Below, piece after piece: positions 26,320-33,262 of a stretch of 64,000 bases of DNA (position 1 is the stretch's first letter; every line of letters begins with the position of its first letter). The translations under genes were made by a program, and so were the position numbers. The stretch lies in assembly GCA_023430315.1 (NCBI GenBank), contig JAEZAW010000344.1, positions 1 to 64,000 on the forward strand, given 5' to 3'. Under the pieces are notes generated by a model. That model ran no database searches, was not told where the DNA came from, and saw only the letters and a list, made by a program, of their open reading frames with translations. This DNA is from Pseudomonadota bacterium (GTDB lineage: Bacteria > Pseudomonadota > Alphaproteobacteria > Rhizobiales > Hyphomicrobiaceae).

Positions 26320-26651
26320 CTGCGATTGAGCTCCTCGAATATGATCTCCCCGACGTGCTTCAGCGCGCCGTCCTGCGTCGGAGCCCGAGACACCGCCCCA
26401 TCACTCCTCGCCACGATGTAGGTCCCGCGGTCGACCTGTACGGATGCAATCACCCTGCCGCCGACGCTAACTTCGGCGACCGCACCCCTCTGCGCCGCAT
26501 CGATCGATACTTGCGTTCCGGCGATTTCCAAGCCGTCGTCGAGTAGTGCATTGCGGAGTTCGATGTCGCGCGCCGCCCGCTGCCTCGCTTCGGCATGCTT
26601 CTGGCCAAGTTTCTCCTCGATCGACGCCTTCATTCCCTCGAGTACGCCCAT
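26316..26651 (-). CDS. Hypothetical 111-residue protein
   Basis: The N-terminal half is a charged helix (KASIEEKLGQKHAEARQRAARDIELRNALLDDG). The C-terminal half is beta-rich (VAEVSVGGRVIASVQVDRGTYIVARSDG). It is coupled to the next gene. No family is recognised. Confidence 0.52.
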   Translation of the reverse strand: MGVLEGMKASIEEKLGQKHAEARQRAARDIELRNALLDDGLEIAGTQVSIDAAQRGAVAEVSVGGRVIASVQVDRGTYIVARSDGAVSRAPTQDGALKHVGEIIFEELNRR

Positions 26652-27101
26652 GGCGTTGTTCCTCTTGCGTTACGATGTGTGAAAATCGGACGCTGCCCCG
26701 CCGCCCGCGACGTTCATATCGGTGGCCAGCGTACTGCATACAAGGGCGCCCATGGCCATCCGTTTTGGCACGCCGTCTGCCCTGATCCTCCGCCGCGCAC
26801 GTCGCGTCGGTGCGCGCTCCTCAAGCAAGTTAGAGGACGAGCCGTACCTTCAAATCATCAGCATTCGCGAGCGCGTGCTCGACCAGCGCCTCGGCCAGTG
26901 CAAGCCGAGCGCACGCAGAAAGCGTTGCTCAAGATCGAGGGCAAGCGCCTCAGGTATCGGCGGACTGACTAAGCCCAAGACGCGTGGGTAGTGAGTTGCG
27001 CGCACGCTCAGAAAAACGCGATCCAAGATCTGGTGGCGTGGCGCATCGGCAACCCCAATAGATCGTGACGAGTGCTCTCGAATCACCGACATTGAGGGCG
27101 A

Positions 27102-27120
27102 TGTCTTGATCGTCAAGACA
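27102..27120. promoter_or_regulatory. Palindrome TGTCTTGATCGTCAAGACA
   Basis: A perfect 8-bp inverted repeat with a 3-bp spacer, the typical geometry of a dimeric repressor site. Its TCTTGA half-site recurs in the second palindrome 127 bp downstream. Confidence 0.55.
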
Positions 27121-27220
27121 TTGAGGCCCCCCGCGCTACCAACACGGGAGGCCTCGAATGGAAACCGCCATGAGGGGGCGGCAGGTGTCATGACAGAGCC
27201 ATTAGGGTACTGCGCCGGAC

Positions 27221-27260
27221 ATTTTGTCAACCTCCTCAAGGCACGTCTTGAGGACAAAAT
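27221..27260. promoter_or_regulatory. Nested palindrome just before the GIY-YIG-like gene
   Basis: The outer arms ATTTTGTC/GACAAAAT and the inner arms TCCTCAAG/CTTGAGGA form a nested inverted repeat ending 4 nt before the ATG at 27264. It would overlap the ribosome site or the transcription start, so it could be an operator or a translation-blocking hairpin. Confidence 0.5.
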
Positions 27261-27263
27261 TGA

Positions 27264-27602
27264 ATGAGCGCTTACGTCGATCTTCCCGGCATCTCGGGAC
27301 GAACCTACCGATATTGGTTCATCGATCCCGCGACAGAAACTATCAAGGGTGAAGGCGGTAATTACGGCTTCGTCGCCGTTCTCGACGACGGCACGGTTGT
27401 GCCTGCGTATCTCGGGGAAACGAACGACCTCAGCAGTCGCTTGCCCGCTCACGAGAAGCGCGGAGCGGCTTATCTCCTCGGCGCTATTCGCGTGGTGGCG
27501 CACACCACGCCAGCCGGAGCTTCGGCTCGGCACGCGGAGGAGGCGGATCTGATTGCCTTCTACAATCCGCCGCTGAACCAGCAGTTGCGCACGATCGGCT
27601 AA
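27264..27602 (+). CDS. GIY-YIG-like nuclease-domain protein
   Basis: The 112-residue protein contains YGFVAVLDDGTVVPAYLGETNDLSSRLPAHEKRG, which has the layout of a GIY-YIG domain (first strand, then YLGxTxDL, then a helix with His). It ends in a Glu-Tyr segment, EEADLIAFYNPPLNQQL. The classic GIY is replaced by YGF and YIG by YLG, so catalytic ability is uncertain. The product may be a small endonuclease of a mobile element. Confidence 0.55.
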   Translation: MSAYVDLPGISGRTYRYWFIDPATETIKGEGGNYGFVAVLDDGTVVPAYLGETNDLSSRLPAHEKRGAAYLLGAIRVVAHTTPAGASARHAEEADLIAFYNPPLNQQLRTIG

Positions 27603-27887
27603 CGATCGGGCAATTTGGGTCGGCATCGGTTTCGGCCGTGCCGACCTGAATGCGAACTCCGCGCACGCGCCGAATCAAGCGAGCGTTCGCTTCCCTGATT
27701 GCTGGGCGGAAGGGCACGATGTTGCGTTCACTGGCCATGATGGAACTCAACGCGATTCCGTCCTAAGAGTTTCCTAACCGCCCCAATGAGCCGATTCCCA
27801 ACCTAGCAGTGGCCAAGCTCCTTCTCATCGGCGGGCGGGAGAAATCGAGCCATGATCACCAACAACGATTCGCAGGAGGGCCTTTTC

Positions 27888-28334
27888 ATGACTGAAGATT
27901 CGTTGAACGATGATGATGGAGTTGCATCCGCGGCCAAACCCCAGAGCGAGGATTGGCTGCTCGGGCAGATCGTAAGCGTACTCATAAATGGCGGCCTGCA
28001 GATCCCGGTGACCCTTACCATCGGGGGCTCGATAGTCACTGGTACGATGATCAGCGGATACGCTTACTTCGAGGAACTGGCTAAGACGTTCGAGAGCGCA
28101 CCGACAACCATCCCCAGCCTCAGAGATAGCATCGCTGGACTTATGCGTGGGTACACAGCGATTTACCCGGATAACCCAGCAAAGGAAAGTGGCCCGGATC
28201 CGTTCATTCATCTCAAGAACGCAGAGTTCTGGGCTCCCGGTCAAAGCCCGCTTGCTGCAGGCAAGGAAGTGCTTTGGCGCGGTCGGCTCTCTTCCGTCGA
28301 CGGCTTCTCAATAGGGCGCTTTGAAGAGGGGTGA
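27888..28334 (+). CDS. GvpU-like protein (gas-vesicle accessory family)
   Basis: The 148-residue product contains DWLLGQIVSVLINGGLQIPVTLTIGGSIVTGTMISGYAYFEELAKTF, which matches the layout of GvpU-type gas-vesicle accessory proteins. No other gvp gene is in the window, so a role in gas vesicles is unlikely and the fold may be used for something else. An AGGAGGG ribosome site 7 nt before the ATG at 27888 decides the start over 27852. Confidence 0.6.
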   Translation: MTEDSLNDDDGVASAAKPQSEDWLLGQIVSVLINGGLQIPVTLTIGGSIVTGTMISGYAYFEELAKTFESAPTTIPSLRDSIAGLMRGYTAIYPDNPAKESGPDPFIHLKNAEFWAPGQSPLAAGKEVLWRGRLSSVDGFSIGRFEEG

Positions 28335-28360
28335 ACATCGATTAGGCCGAAAAGGCAACT

Positions 28361-28768
28361 TTACTTGGCGTTCCAGTTGTTCAGCATGTGGCGCTCGGTC
28401 TCAGTCAAACGCCCCTTGCGCAGGCCGAAGCGCCCCGTGCTCGAGCGCGCCTCCTGGCCGGCGTCGTGCCACTCATAGAACGTCGCGATCACCGCGCACG
28501 TCAGCATGATCGCCGCCTCCGCGGCGCCGGCAGCACGGCGACCGTCCAGGCGGCCGCAGTACACCTTGCCGAACTCGACCATGGTCATCGGCACCTCACG
28601 ACCAGGCGGCGGCTTCGGCACGTCTTGTCGCTGCGCGGGGGCGCAAGGGCGAATGAAGCCGCCGACGGTGCCACGGTTACGCATGACTAAAGATGCCGAA
28701 GAACATGCTGCAGCTAGGGCGCGTGTGTTCGCGAGCTCGCCGACGCGCTGGGCTACTTGCCCGGCCAT
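28361..28768 (-). CDS. Hypothetical protein
   Basis: The 135-residue product has no recognised domain. It overlaps the 3' end of the upstream HTH gene by 16 bp, so it may be coupled to it. Composition and length are plausible but the coding evidence is weak. Confidence 0.38.
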   Translation of the reverse strand: MAGQVAQRVGELANTRALAAACSSASLVMRNRGTVGGFIRPCAPAQRQDVPKPPPGREVPMTMVEFGKVYCGRLDGRRAAGAAEAAIMLTCAVIATFYEWHDAGQEARSSTGRFGLRKGRLTETERHMLNNWNAK

Positions 28769-28971
28769 GGCTTCAGCTCAATGCCCTCAGCAATGGCCCT
28801 CATGAGACACCGGACCGCGAGCGTTGGAATCGCCGGTTCGCCTAGGCCTCTCACCTCACCTGCATCGAAATTGATGATCATCGACCGCGAGAGGCCGAGC
28901 GCCTCCGCTGCCTGCTCTTGAGTAAAGCCAACTTGACGCCGCCAGCGCTTGAATGGGGTCTCTTTAGCCAT
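28753..28971 (-). CDS. Small HTH (XRE-type) regulator
   Basis: The 72-residue protein has a helix-turn-helix: TPFKRWRRQVGFTQEQAAEALGLSRSMIINFDAGE. The ATG at 28971 starts at the family's usual position. It is divergent from the 40-residue membrane peptide gene at 29126 and probably regulates this promoter region. Confidence 0.75.
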   Translation of the reverse strand: MAKETPFKRWRRQVGFTQEQAAEALGLSRSMIINFDAGEVRGLGEPAIPTLAVRCLMRAIAEGIELKPWPGK

Positions 28972-29125
28972 GCCGGCTAATAGCATGGCCTGTGGAAATG
29001 TGCAATCGTTGCTCTTTGTTCTTGAATGAGCAATAATTGCGCATTATAAGGGTTATGGGACGAGCGGATTGAGCCCCGCCCGTCCCGATCAACCTCCAAG
29101 CCCGTAAAGCGATCGGAGATCGACC

Positions 29126-29248
29126 ATGCGTGAAGCATATCACGGCCTTAGCGCCGACGACTATATCCGCCGTATCGACCGCACCATTTTGGCGGTGGGC
29201 TCGATCGTCGTGGCGATCGTCGTAGCCCTCATCCTCCAAATCCCCTGA
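29126..29248 (+). CDS. 40-residue single-span membrane peptide
   Basis: This peptide has a polar N-terminus (REAYHGLSADDYIRRIDRT) and one membrane helix (ILAVGSIVVAIVVALILQIP). A GGAG ribosome site lies 8 nt before the ATG. The 40-bp leader is a copy of the leader of the next gene, which strengthens the call. Confidence 0.6.
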   Translation: MREAYHGLSADDYIRRIDRTILAVGSIVVAIVVALILQIP

Positions 29249-29371
29249 CGCAGCGGTGCGGGCATCCCAGAGGTGCCCAATCCCCTGCACCAGCAGGCGG
29301 CCCGGCCAGGTGCGTCAACACCCGGCCGAGCCTGATCAACCTCCACCGTCGCTAAACCATGGAGATCGACT

Positions 29372-30442
29372 ATGCATTCGCCTAGCATTCCTGGGCGCGG
29401 GCTCGCAATCCTCGCGGGCATCGCGCTCTATATCGGCAGCCTCTCCGCACTCTTCGGCGAGGATCTGCTTGCTCCCTACAACTGGACTGCGAAGCACTAC
29501 GAAGTTCTCGTTGCCTCTGTCGGCACCATGGCCTTCGGACTGTTGTTCAAATACTCGAAGCGGGCCCGCATGTGGCTTGCAGCCGCCGGCTTTGCCGGGC
29601 TGTTCGTCGCCGGCACCTGCCTCGTGGTCTACAAGTCGATCGGCCGCCAAGCGACTGCCATCACTACGCAGTCGACATCGGCCGAGGATACGAACGCCCT
29701 TATCGCCGCAAAGATGACTGACTTGGCGACCTCAAAACAGCGCCTCGAGGACGCCGAGAGGGAAGTCGACTACGAGCAGAAGGGCCGGCCAGATAAGAGG
29801 ACTGGCAAGCCCACCGTGAAGCCCGGATGCGGCGATCGCTGCAAGGACTGGAAACGGCGGGCCGATGAAGTCCGCAGCCGCGTCAAGGAGCTCGAGAGCG
29901 ACATCAGGGCAATCGGCCCCCGGCAAGTCGCCGCCCCGGAGGCCGAGACCTTCGCCCAGATCATGGCCATCATCTTTGGATGGCCGGCAGCCGCGGTGAA
30001 GGTGCTTGCTGTCCTGCTCTTCCCGATCGCCTGGACGCTGTTCCTCGAGTTTGGGTCGATCTGGTGCTTCGAGTACGGGTTCGGCTTCAGCAAGTATCCG
30101 CCGACGGCAAAGAACGATGTTGCCGGCAAGCTTGCCGAGATCGCAAGTTTGCCGCCGAGCGATCCGCCGAAAGGTGGCTGGCAAACTTCATCCTTGCCGG
30201 CAAACATCAAGGTGCGCTCGACGGCAAGCAATGTCATCTACTTGCCGGGCAAACATCCGGTTATCTCGGCGCTGGAGATTGCCGGCAAACATCTCAGCAA
30301 CGAAGAGCTTGCCAAGGCCATGGGTTGTTGCGGCGGCGAGGCAAGCAAACGGCGCCGCGAAGTTTCCGGCTTGCTCGACCAGTACCGGCAAGGTCACTGC
30401 ATCATGGTCGGGCTCAAGACTTGGGATCGCGCCAGTGCCTGA
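29372..30442 (+). CDS. Phage-associated membrane protein with C-terminal DNA-binding-like segment
   Basis: This 356-residue protein has about three N-terminal membrane segments (residues 9-110), a charged coiled coil (SKQRLEDAEREVDYEQ and DEVRSRVKELESD) and two further membrane segments near residues 200-235. It ends in a hydrophilic region with SNEELAKAMGCCGGEASKRRREVSGLLDQYRQGHCIMVGLKTW. The last part could be a small winged or HTH-like domain. Two degenerate copies of this terminal segment occur downstream. A strong terminator follows. It lies 123 bp after the 40-residue membrane peptide. Confidence 0.7.
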   Translation: MHSPSIPGRGLAILAGIALYIGSLSALFGEDLLAPYNWTAKHYEVLVASVGTMAFGLLFKYSKRARMWLAAAGFAGLFVAGTCLVVYKSIGRQATAITTQSTSAEDTNALIAAKMTDLATSKQRLEDAEREVDYEQKGRPDKRTGKPTVKPGCGDRCKDWKRRADEVRSRVKELESDIRAIGPRQVAAPEAETFAQIMAIIFGWPAAAVKVLAVLLFPIAWTLFLEFGSIWCFEYGFGFSKYPPTAKNDVAGKLAEIASLPPSDPPKGGWQTSSLPANIKVRSTASNVIYLPGKHPVISALEIAGKHLSNEELAKAMGCCGGEASKRRREVSGLLDQYRQGHCIMVGLKTWDRASA

Positions 30443-30472
30443 CCCGATCTAGCAATGCAGACGCACGTTGAT

Positions 30473-30505
30473 AAAGCCCCGGCTCGCAATCCGCCGGGGC
30501 TTTCG
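30473..30505 (+). terminator. Rho-independent terminator
   Basis: AAAGCCCCGG pairs perfectly with CCGGGGCTTT around an 11-nt loop and is followed by T and C. It ends the transcript of the 29126-30442 genes. By symmetry it also ends the minus-strand gene at 30522. Confidence 0.82.
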
Positions 30506-30521
30506 CCTGTGCGGTTGGCGA

Positions 30522-30749
30522 CTACCAGACCCGGTGGTCCGAGAACATGTGACCGCAGGTGCACTTCATCGACCCAACTGATTCGGCCTCAAATCCGGGG
30601 CAGTGATCTTGGTCCCCTAGTGTGCACGTGCCAAATGGATCAGGTGGGAATGCTTTCAGGCGCTCTCGCGTCCCCTCGACAATGCGGGCCATCTGCTGCC
30701 CAGCCTCTTCAATGATCTTTTGCTGCTCGGGTGTGCGCCCATAGCTCAT
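30522..30749 (-). CDS. Small Cys-rich (zinc-ribbon-like) protein
   Basis: This 75-residue protein has a helical N-terminus (TPEQQKIIEEAGQQMARIVEG). The C-terminal Cys/His cluster (CTLGDQDHCPGF and KCTCGHMFSDH) could bind zinc. A strong GGAGG ribosome site lies 6 nt before the ATG at 30749, which decides the start over 30773. Confidence 0.6.
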   Translation of the reverse strand: MSYGRTPEQQKIIEEAGQQMARIVEGTRERLKAFPPDPFGTCTLGDQDHCPGFEAESVGSMKCTCGHMFSDHRVW

Positions 30750-30853
30750 GGGATCCTCCATCGTTGATGGCACCCATTCGGAGCATGCGAGGCGTCAAGC
30801 GATCGTCATTAGTGGGGTGGTGGAAGGCTAGGATCGATAGCTTGGTTTTGCAC

Positions 30854-30970
30854 GTCTTCGGTGGGGAAAGTACGAAGCGCCGGCGCGAGGTTGCCGACAT
30901 TATTGACGAGACCGTTGCTGGCAAGTTCGTCCTGATCGGGCTGAAGTCGTGGGGGCAAGCAATGGCGTGA
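30854..30970 (+). pseudogene. Degenerate copy of the 3' end of the 29372-30442 gene
   Basis: The frame GESTKRRREVADIIDETVAGKFVLIGLKSWGQAMA, ending in a stop at 30970, matches the last part of the 356-residue protein (KRRREV, then VGLKTW). No start or upstream part is present. Confidence 0.72.
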
Positions 30971-30971
30971 A

Positions 30972-31161
30972 TTGCTATGTACGTTTTCCACCTGAGCCCG
31001 ATTTCCCCAAGGAAGTCGGGGATCGTTCTTCCTCTGATCCTAGAGATATATCCGAGCACTTGTCTCGGAGCTGGTACAGTTTGCTCGGTGACTGCGGCTA
31101 GGGTGTCGTCAACGTCAAAGGTAGTCGGCCCGAATGCGGAAGAATAGAATGAGCCGGCCAT
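30972..31161 (-). pseudogene. Possible HAD-like N-terminal fragment
   Basis: An ATG two bases after the isochorismatase-like stop opens a frame with FDVDDTL near residue 16, the motif I of HAD-type hydrolases. The frame loses family character after about 65 codons, where it meets the degenerate repeat. It may be a truncated gene. The call rests on one motif only. Confidence 0.25.
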
Positions 31162-31163
31162 GG

Positions 31164-31778
31164 TCAGCTAAAGGCGGCCTCACAGGCTTCCACCGTGCTC
31201 GAGAACCCTTTCGGGTAATATTCGACCTCGTAGATGGCGGCGTCCAAGAGGCGCTGCTCAGCCAAAGTTTCCTCAGTCTCAAATGCCACGGTCGCATCAC
31301 GCACGATGATGTGCTGACGATCCCAATCGGTCTTGAGCATCTCTCTGAAACCGGAGGGCTTCGACATCAGGCAAAGATTGGTCGCGTAGCCGCCCCAAAA
31401 GATCGTGCGCACGTTGTTCGCTATGAGCCTCTGGTTAAGATCCTGGGTGCCGCCGCCGGACTGATCCCACGGGATGAGGTTATCGTGTGGCCCCCAGCCG
31501 GACAGCACGGCCGGGTGCATTTCAAGGCCAGTCGGATCATAGAAGATCGGTCGCCCTGCCCTGCGGAATGTCTCGATCAGACGCACCAGATACGGAATAT
31601 TTGCGCCCGCCCTCGCAAGCCATCCCTCGTTGGGATGGTGAGCCCATGGATCTATGACGACGAGCGCGGATTGGCTCTTGAGAAATTCCACTGTGACATC
31701 ACGCCGGCGGCTGTTCCCCATCTCCGAAGAGCCGGGACCGGCGGTCATTTCCCAGGTTCGGGCTAAGAGCAACGCCAT
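31164..31778 (-). CDS. Isochorismatase-family cysteine hydrolase
   Basis: The 204-residue protein has the fold's first strand ALVVIDPWAHHP with the catalytic-type Asp, a middle region and the nucleophile loop GGYATNLCLM. Enzymes of this superfamily hydrolyse isochorismate, nicotinamide, N-carbamoyl compounds or ureido groups. I cannot find the usual lysine of the Asp-Lys-Cys triad between the two loops, so activity is uncertain. Substrate is unknown. It lies 50 bp after an FkbM methyltransferase gene on the same strand and is bracketed by degenerate repeats. Confidence 0.8.
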   Translation of the reverse strand: MALLLARTWEMTAGPGSSEMGNSRRRDVTVEFLKSQSALVVIDPWAHHPNEGWLARAGANIPYLVRLIETFRRAGRPIFYDPTGLEMHPAVLSGWGPHDNLIPWDQSGGGTQDLNQRLIANNVRTIFWGGYATNLCLMSKPSGFREMLKTDWDRQHIIVRDATVAFETEETLAEQRLLDAAIYEVEYYPKGFSSTVEACEAAFS

Positions 31779-31828
31779 GTGATCCCGCTCTCAGAGACGG
31801 TCCCCCGTCAGGGGCAAGCTCGCCCCTC

Positions 31829-32779
31829 TCAAATTGGAGGATAGAGGCGTGGGTTGAGCCAAGACTGAATGCCATCAACGAAACTTACGCGGCCATAATG
31901 GGTTTGGTTCTCGGCGTGGAAGCGGAAAGAGTGAACACAGTGCCATCCTGCATCTGTTAGCGACGCATAAATTCGATCTTCGATATCATTTCCGTGCGTG
32001 CCAATGTGTAGTCGACGCACGCGTTTATTAATTAGAGGAATCGAGGCCTCAATGATTTCCGCCTCTGCACCCTGTACATCCATATCCACGAGGTCATAAC
32101 AGGGTTCATCGCCGAGAGCATCCGCCAGCGTGATGGCGCTAACGCCTATCACTTCGCTCTCAGGCCAGTCTTGTGAGACGAAACCATTTGGCACAATGGC
32201 TTGACCGTACCACTCCTTTGGATGTCCTATAACAAACGAGACCTCACCTCCAGACGCATTGATTGCGTGTGGCAGGAGGCGATGCTTGTTAGGGTCGAGA
32301 CCATTTTCCGAGAAATGCTGAAGCATCATCGCAAAGTGATTCGGCTCGGCCTCAACAGCTGTAAGTTTAACCTCCAGATCGCGGCGAAAGCGTCGAATCG
32401 TGCAGGCTGCAGCAACGCTCCAGCGCCCGTGGCCGGCTCCGATCTCTGCCATAACGAAGTGGTCTTTCGCATCCCTCACGGCCTCGAGTAGATCAATCCA
32501 TTCGAAGATCTCCTCTTCAATTCTTGGTGGCTCTTGTTTGACCACGTAAGAAGCGGCCGCCACATCTTTGTTTGCGAGCATCGAATTGTGTATAAGAGAG
32601 CCGGCATACGTATGCGTAAAGCCAGCCGGAACTATCCCACTCCAACCTGGGTAGCGTAGAAAGATAGGATGGCTAGTAGCCGGAATAAAAGAGTTTTCCT
32701 TGAGAACCTCGGGCTCTTGCGCAATTTCGGCGCGGCGACGGCGAAATGCGTAAAGTGCAGAAACAATCGCCTTCTGCAT
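31829..32779 (-). CDS. FkbM-family SAM-dependent methyltransferase
   Basis: The 316-residue product has a Rossmann SAM-binding motif, AEIGAGHGRWSVAAA, near residue 130. The FkbM-type conserved blocks VEAEPNHFAMM and DMDVQGAEAEIIEA follow. FkbM enzymes methylate hydroxyl or carboxyl groups of sugars and polyketides. The N-terminal 100 residues contain a less typical region (HPIFLRYPGWSGIV). GAGGAGG 9 nt before the ATG at 32779 supports this start over 32836. It likely acts on a glycan made by the neighbouring cluster. Confidence 0.87.
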   Translation of the reverse strand: MQKAIVSALYAFRRRRAEIAQEPEVLKENSFIPATSHPIFLRYPGWSGIVPAGFTHTYAGSLIHNSMLANKDVAAASYVVKQEPPRIEEEIFEWIDLLEAVRDAKDHFVMAEIGAGHGRWSVAAACTIRRFRRDLEVKLTAVEAEPNHFAMMLQHFSENGLDPNKHRLLPHAINASGGEVSFVIGHPKEWYGQAIVPNGFVSQDWPESEVIGVSAITLADALGDEPCYDLVDMDVQGAEAEIIEASIPLINKRVRRLHIGTHGNDIEDRIYASLTDAGWHCVHSFRFHAENQTHYGRVSFVDGIQSWLNPRLYPPI

Positions 32780-33078
32780 ATCCAACAACCTCCTCGCTAA
32801 AGGCTCGGAATTCAAGGCCCAGTGCATTAGTAGCAATATCGTCGACCACTTCCATGCACACTGCGTGGTTAGGGCGCGTCAGATCGCCCTCTCGGACTAT
32901 TTGCTGACATCACTGTCAGGTGTTGTCGACGGGCAGTCGACGCTACCCCCAGATTTCTCCCTTAACGGAAGACGTTGTCGCCGACGATATGCTGACTAGA
33001 TGATCGCTAATGAGCTCCGTCGACAATCGGGATTGGGCAACGTCCACCCGAGAAGCATCCTGCGATTTTGGGCTTGAG

Positions 33079-33243
33079 AATACTGCCAAACATCTGAGCA
33101 ACGAAGGGCCCGCCAAGCCATGGTCTGCTGATGGCGAGGAGGCATGCAAACCTCGCCATGAGATTGCTGACCTTCGCGATAAGCATCGGCAAGGTCAACT
33201 GCAACATGGTCGGCTGATGAGTTGGCAGCGCGCAACGGCCCTG
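33079..33243 (+). pseudogene. Second degenerate copy of the 29372-30442 gene end
   Basis: The DNA aligns with 30279-30440: GCAAACATCTCAGCAACGAAG appears as GCCAAACATCTGAGCAACGAAG, and CGGCAAGGTCACTGCATCATGGTC as CGGCAAGGTCAACTGCAACATGGTC. Indels break the frame. It lies between the FkbM gene and the NAD+ synthase gene. Confidence 0.72.
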
Positions 33244-33262
33244 ATTCATATGCATCCGCAAA

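Larger units (their letters stand above)
26652..27263. promoter_or_regulatory. Divergent control region with palindromes
   Basis: This 612-bp stretch separates a minus-strand gene pair from the plus-strand GIY-YIG-like gene. Frames on the two strands here look like shadows. It contains the two palindromes listed separately and an imperfect hairpin at 27121-27158 (TTGAGGCC against GGCCTC-GAA). Confidence 0.45.

Noticed and set aside
27484..27750. A minus-strand frame with a plausible basic N-terminus (SERNIVPFRPAIREANARL)
   Set aside because: It runs into the antisense of the GIY-YIG-like gene and lacks a ribosome site. It may be real up to about 27603 but the evidence is too weak.
33007..33261. 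Minus-strand frames of 68-84 codons upstream of the FkbM gene
   Set aside because: They are antisense to the degenerate repeat copy and have no coding character of their own.
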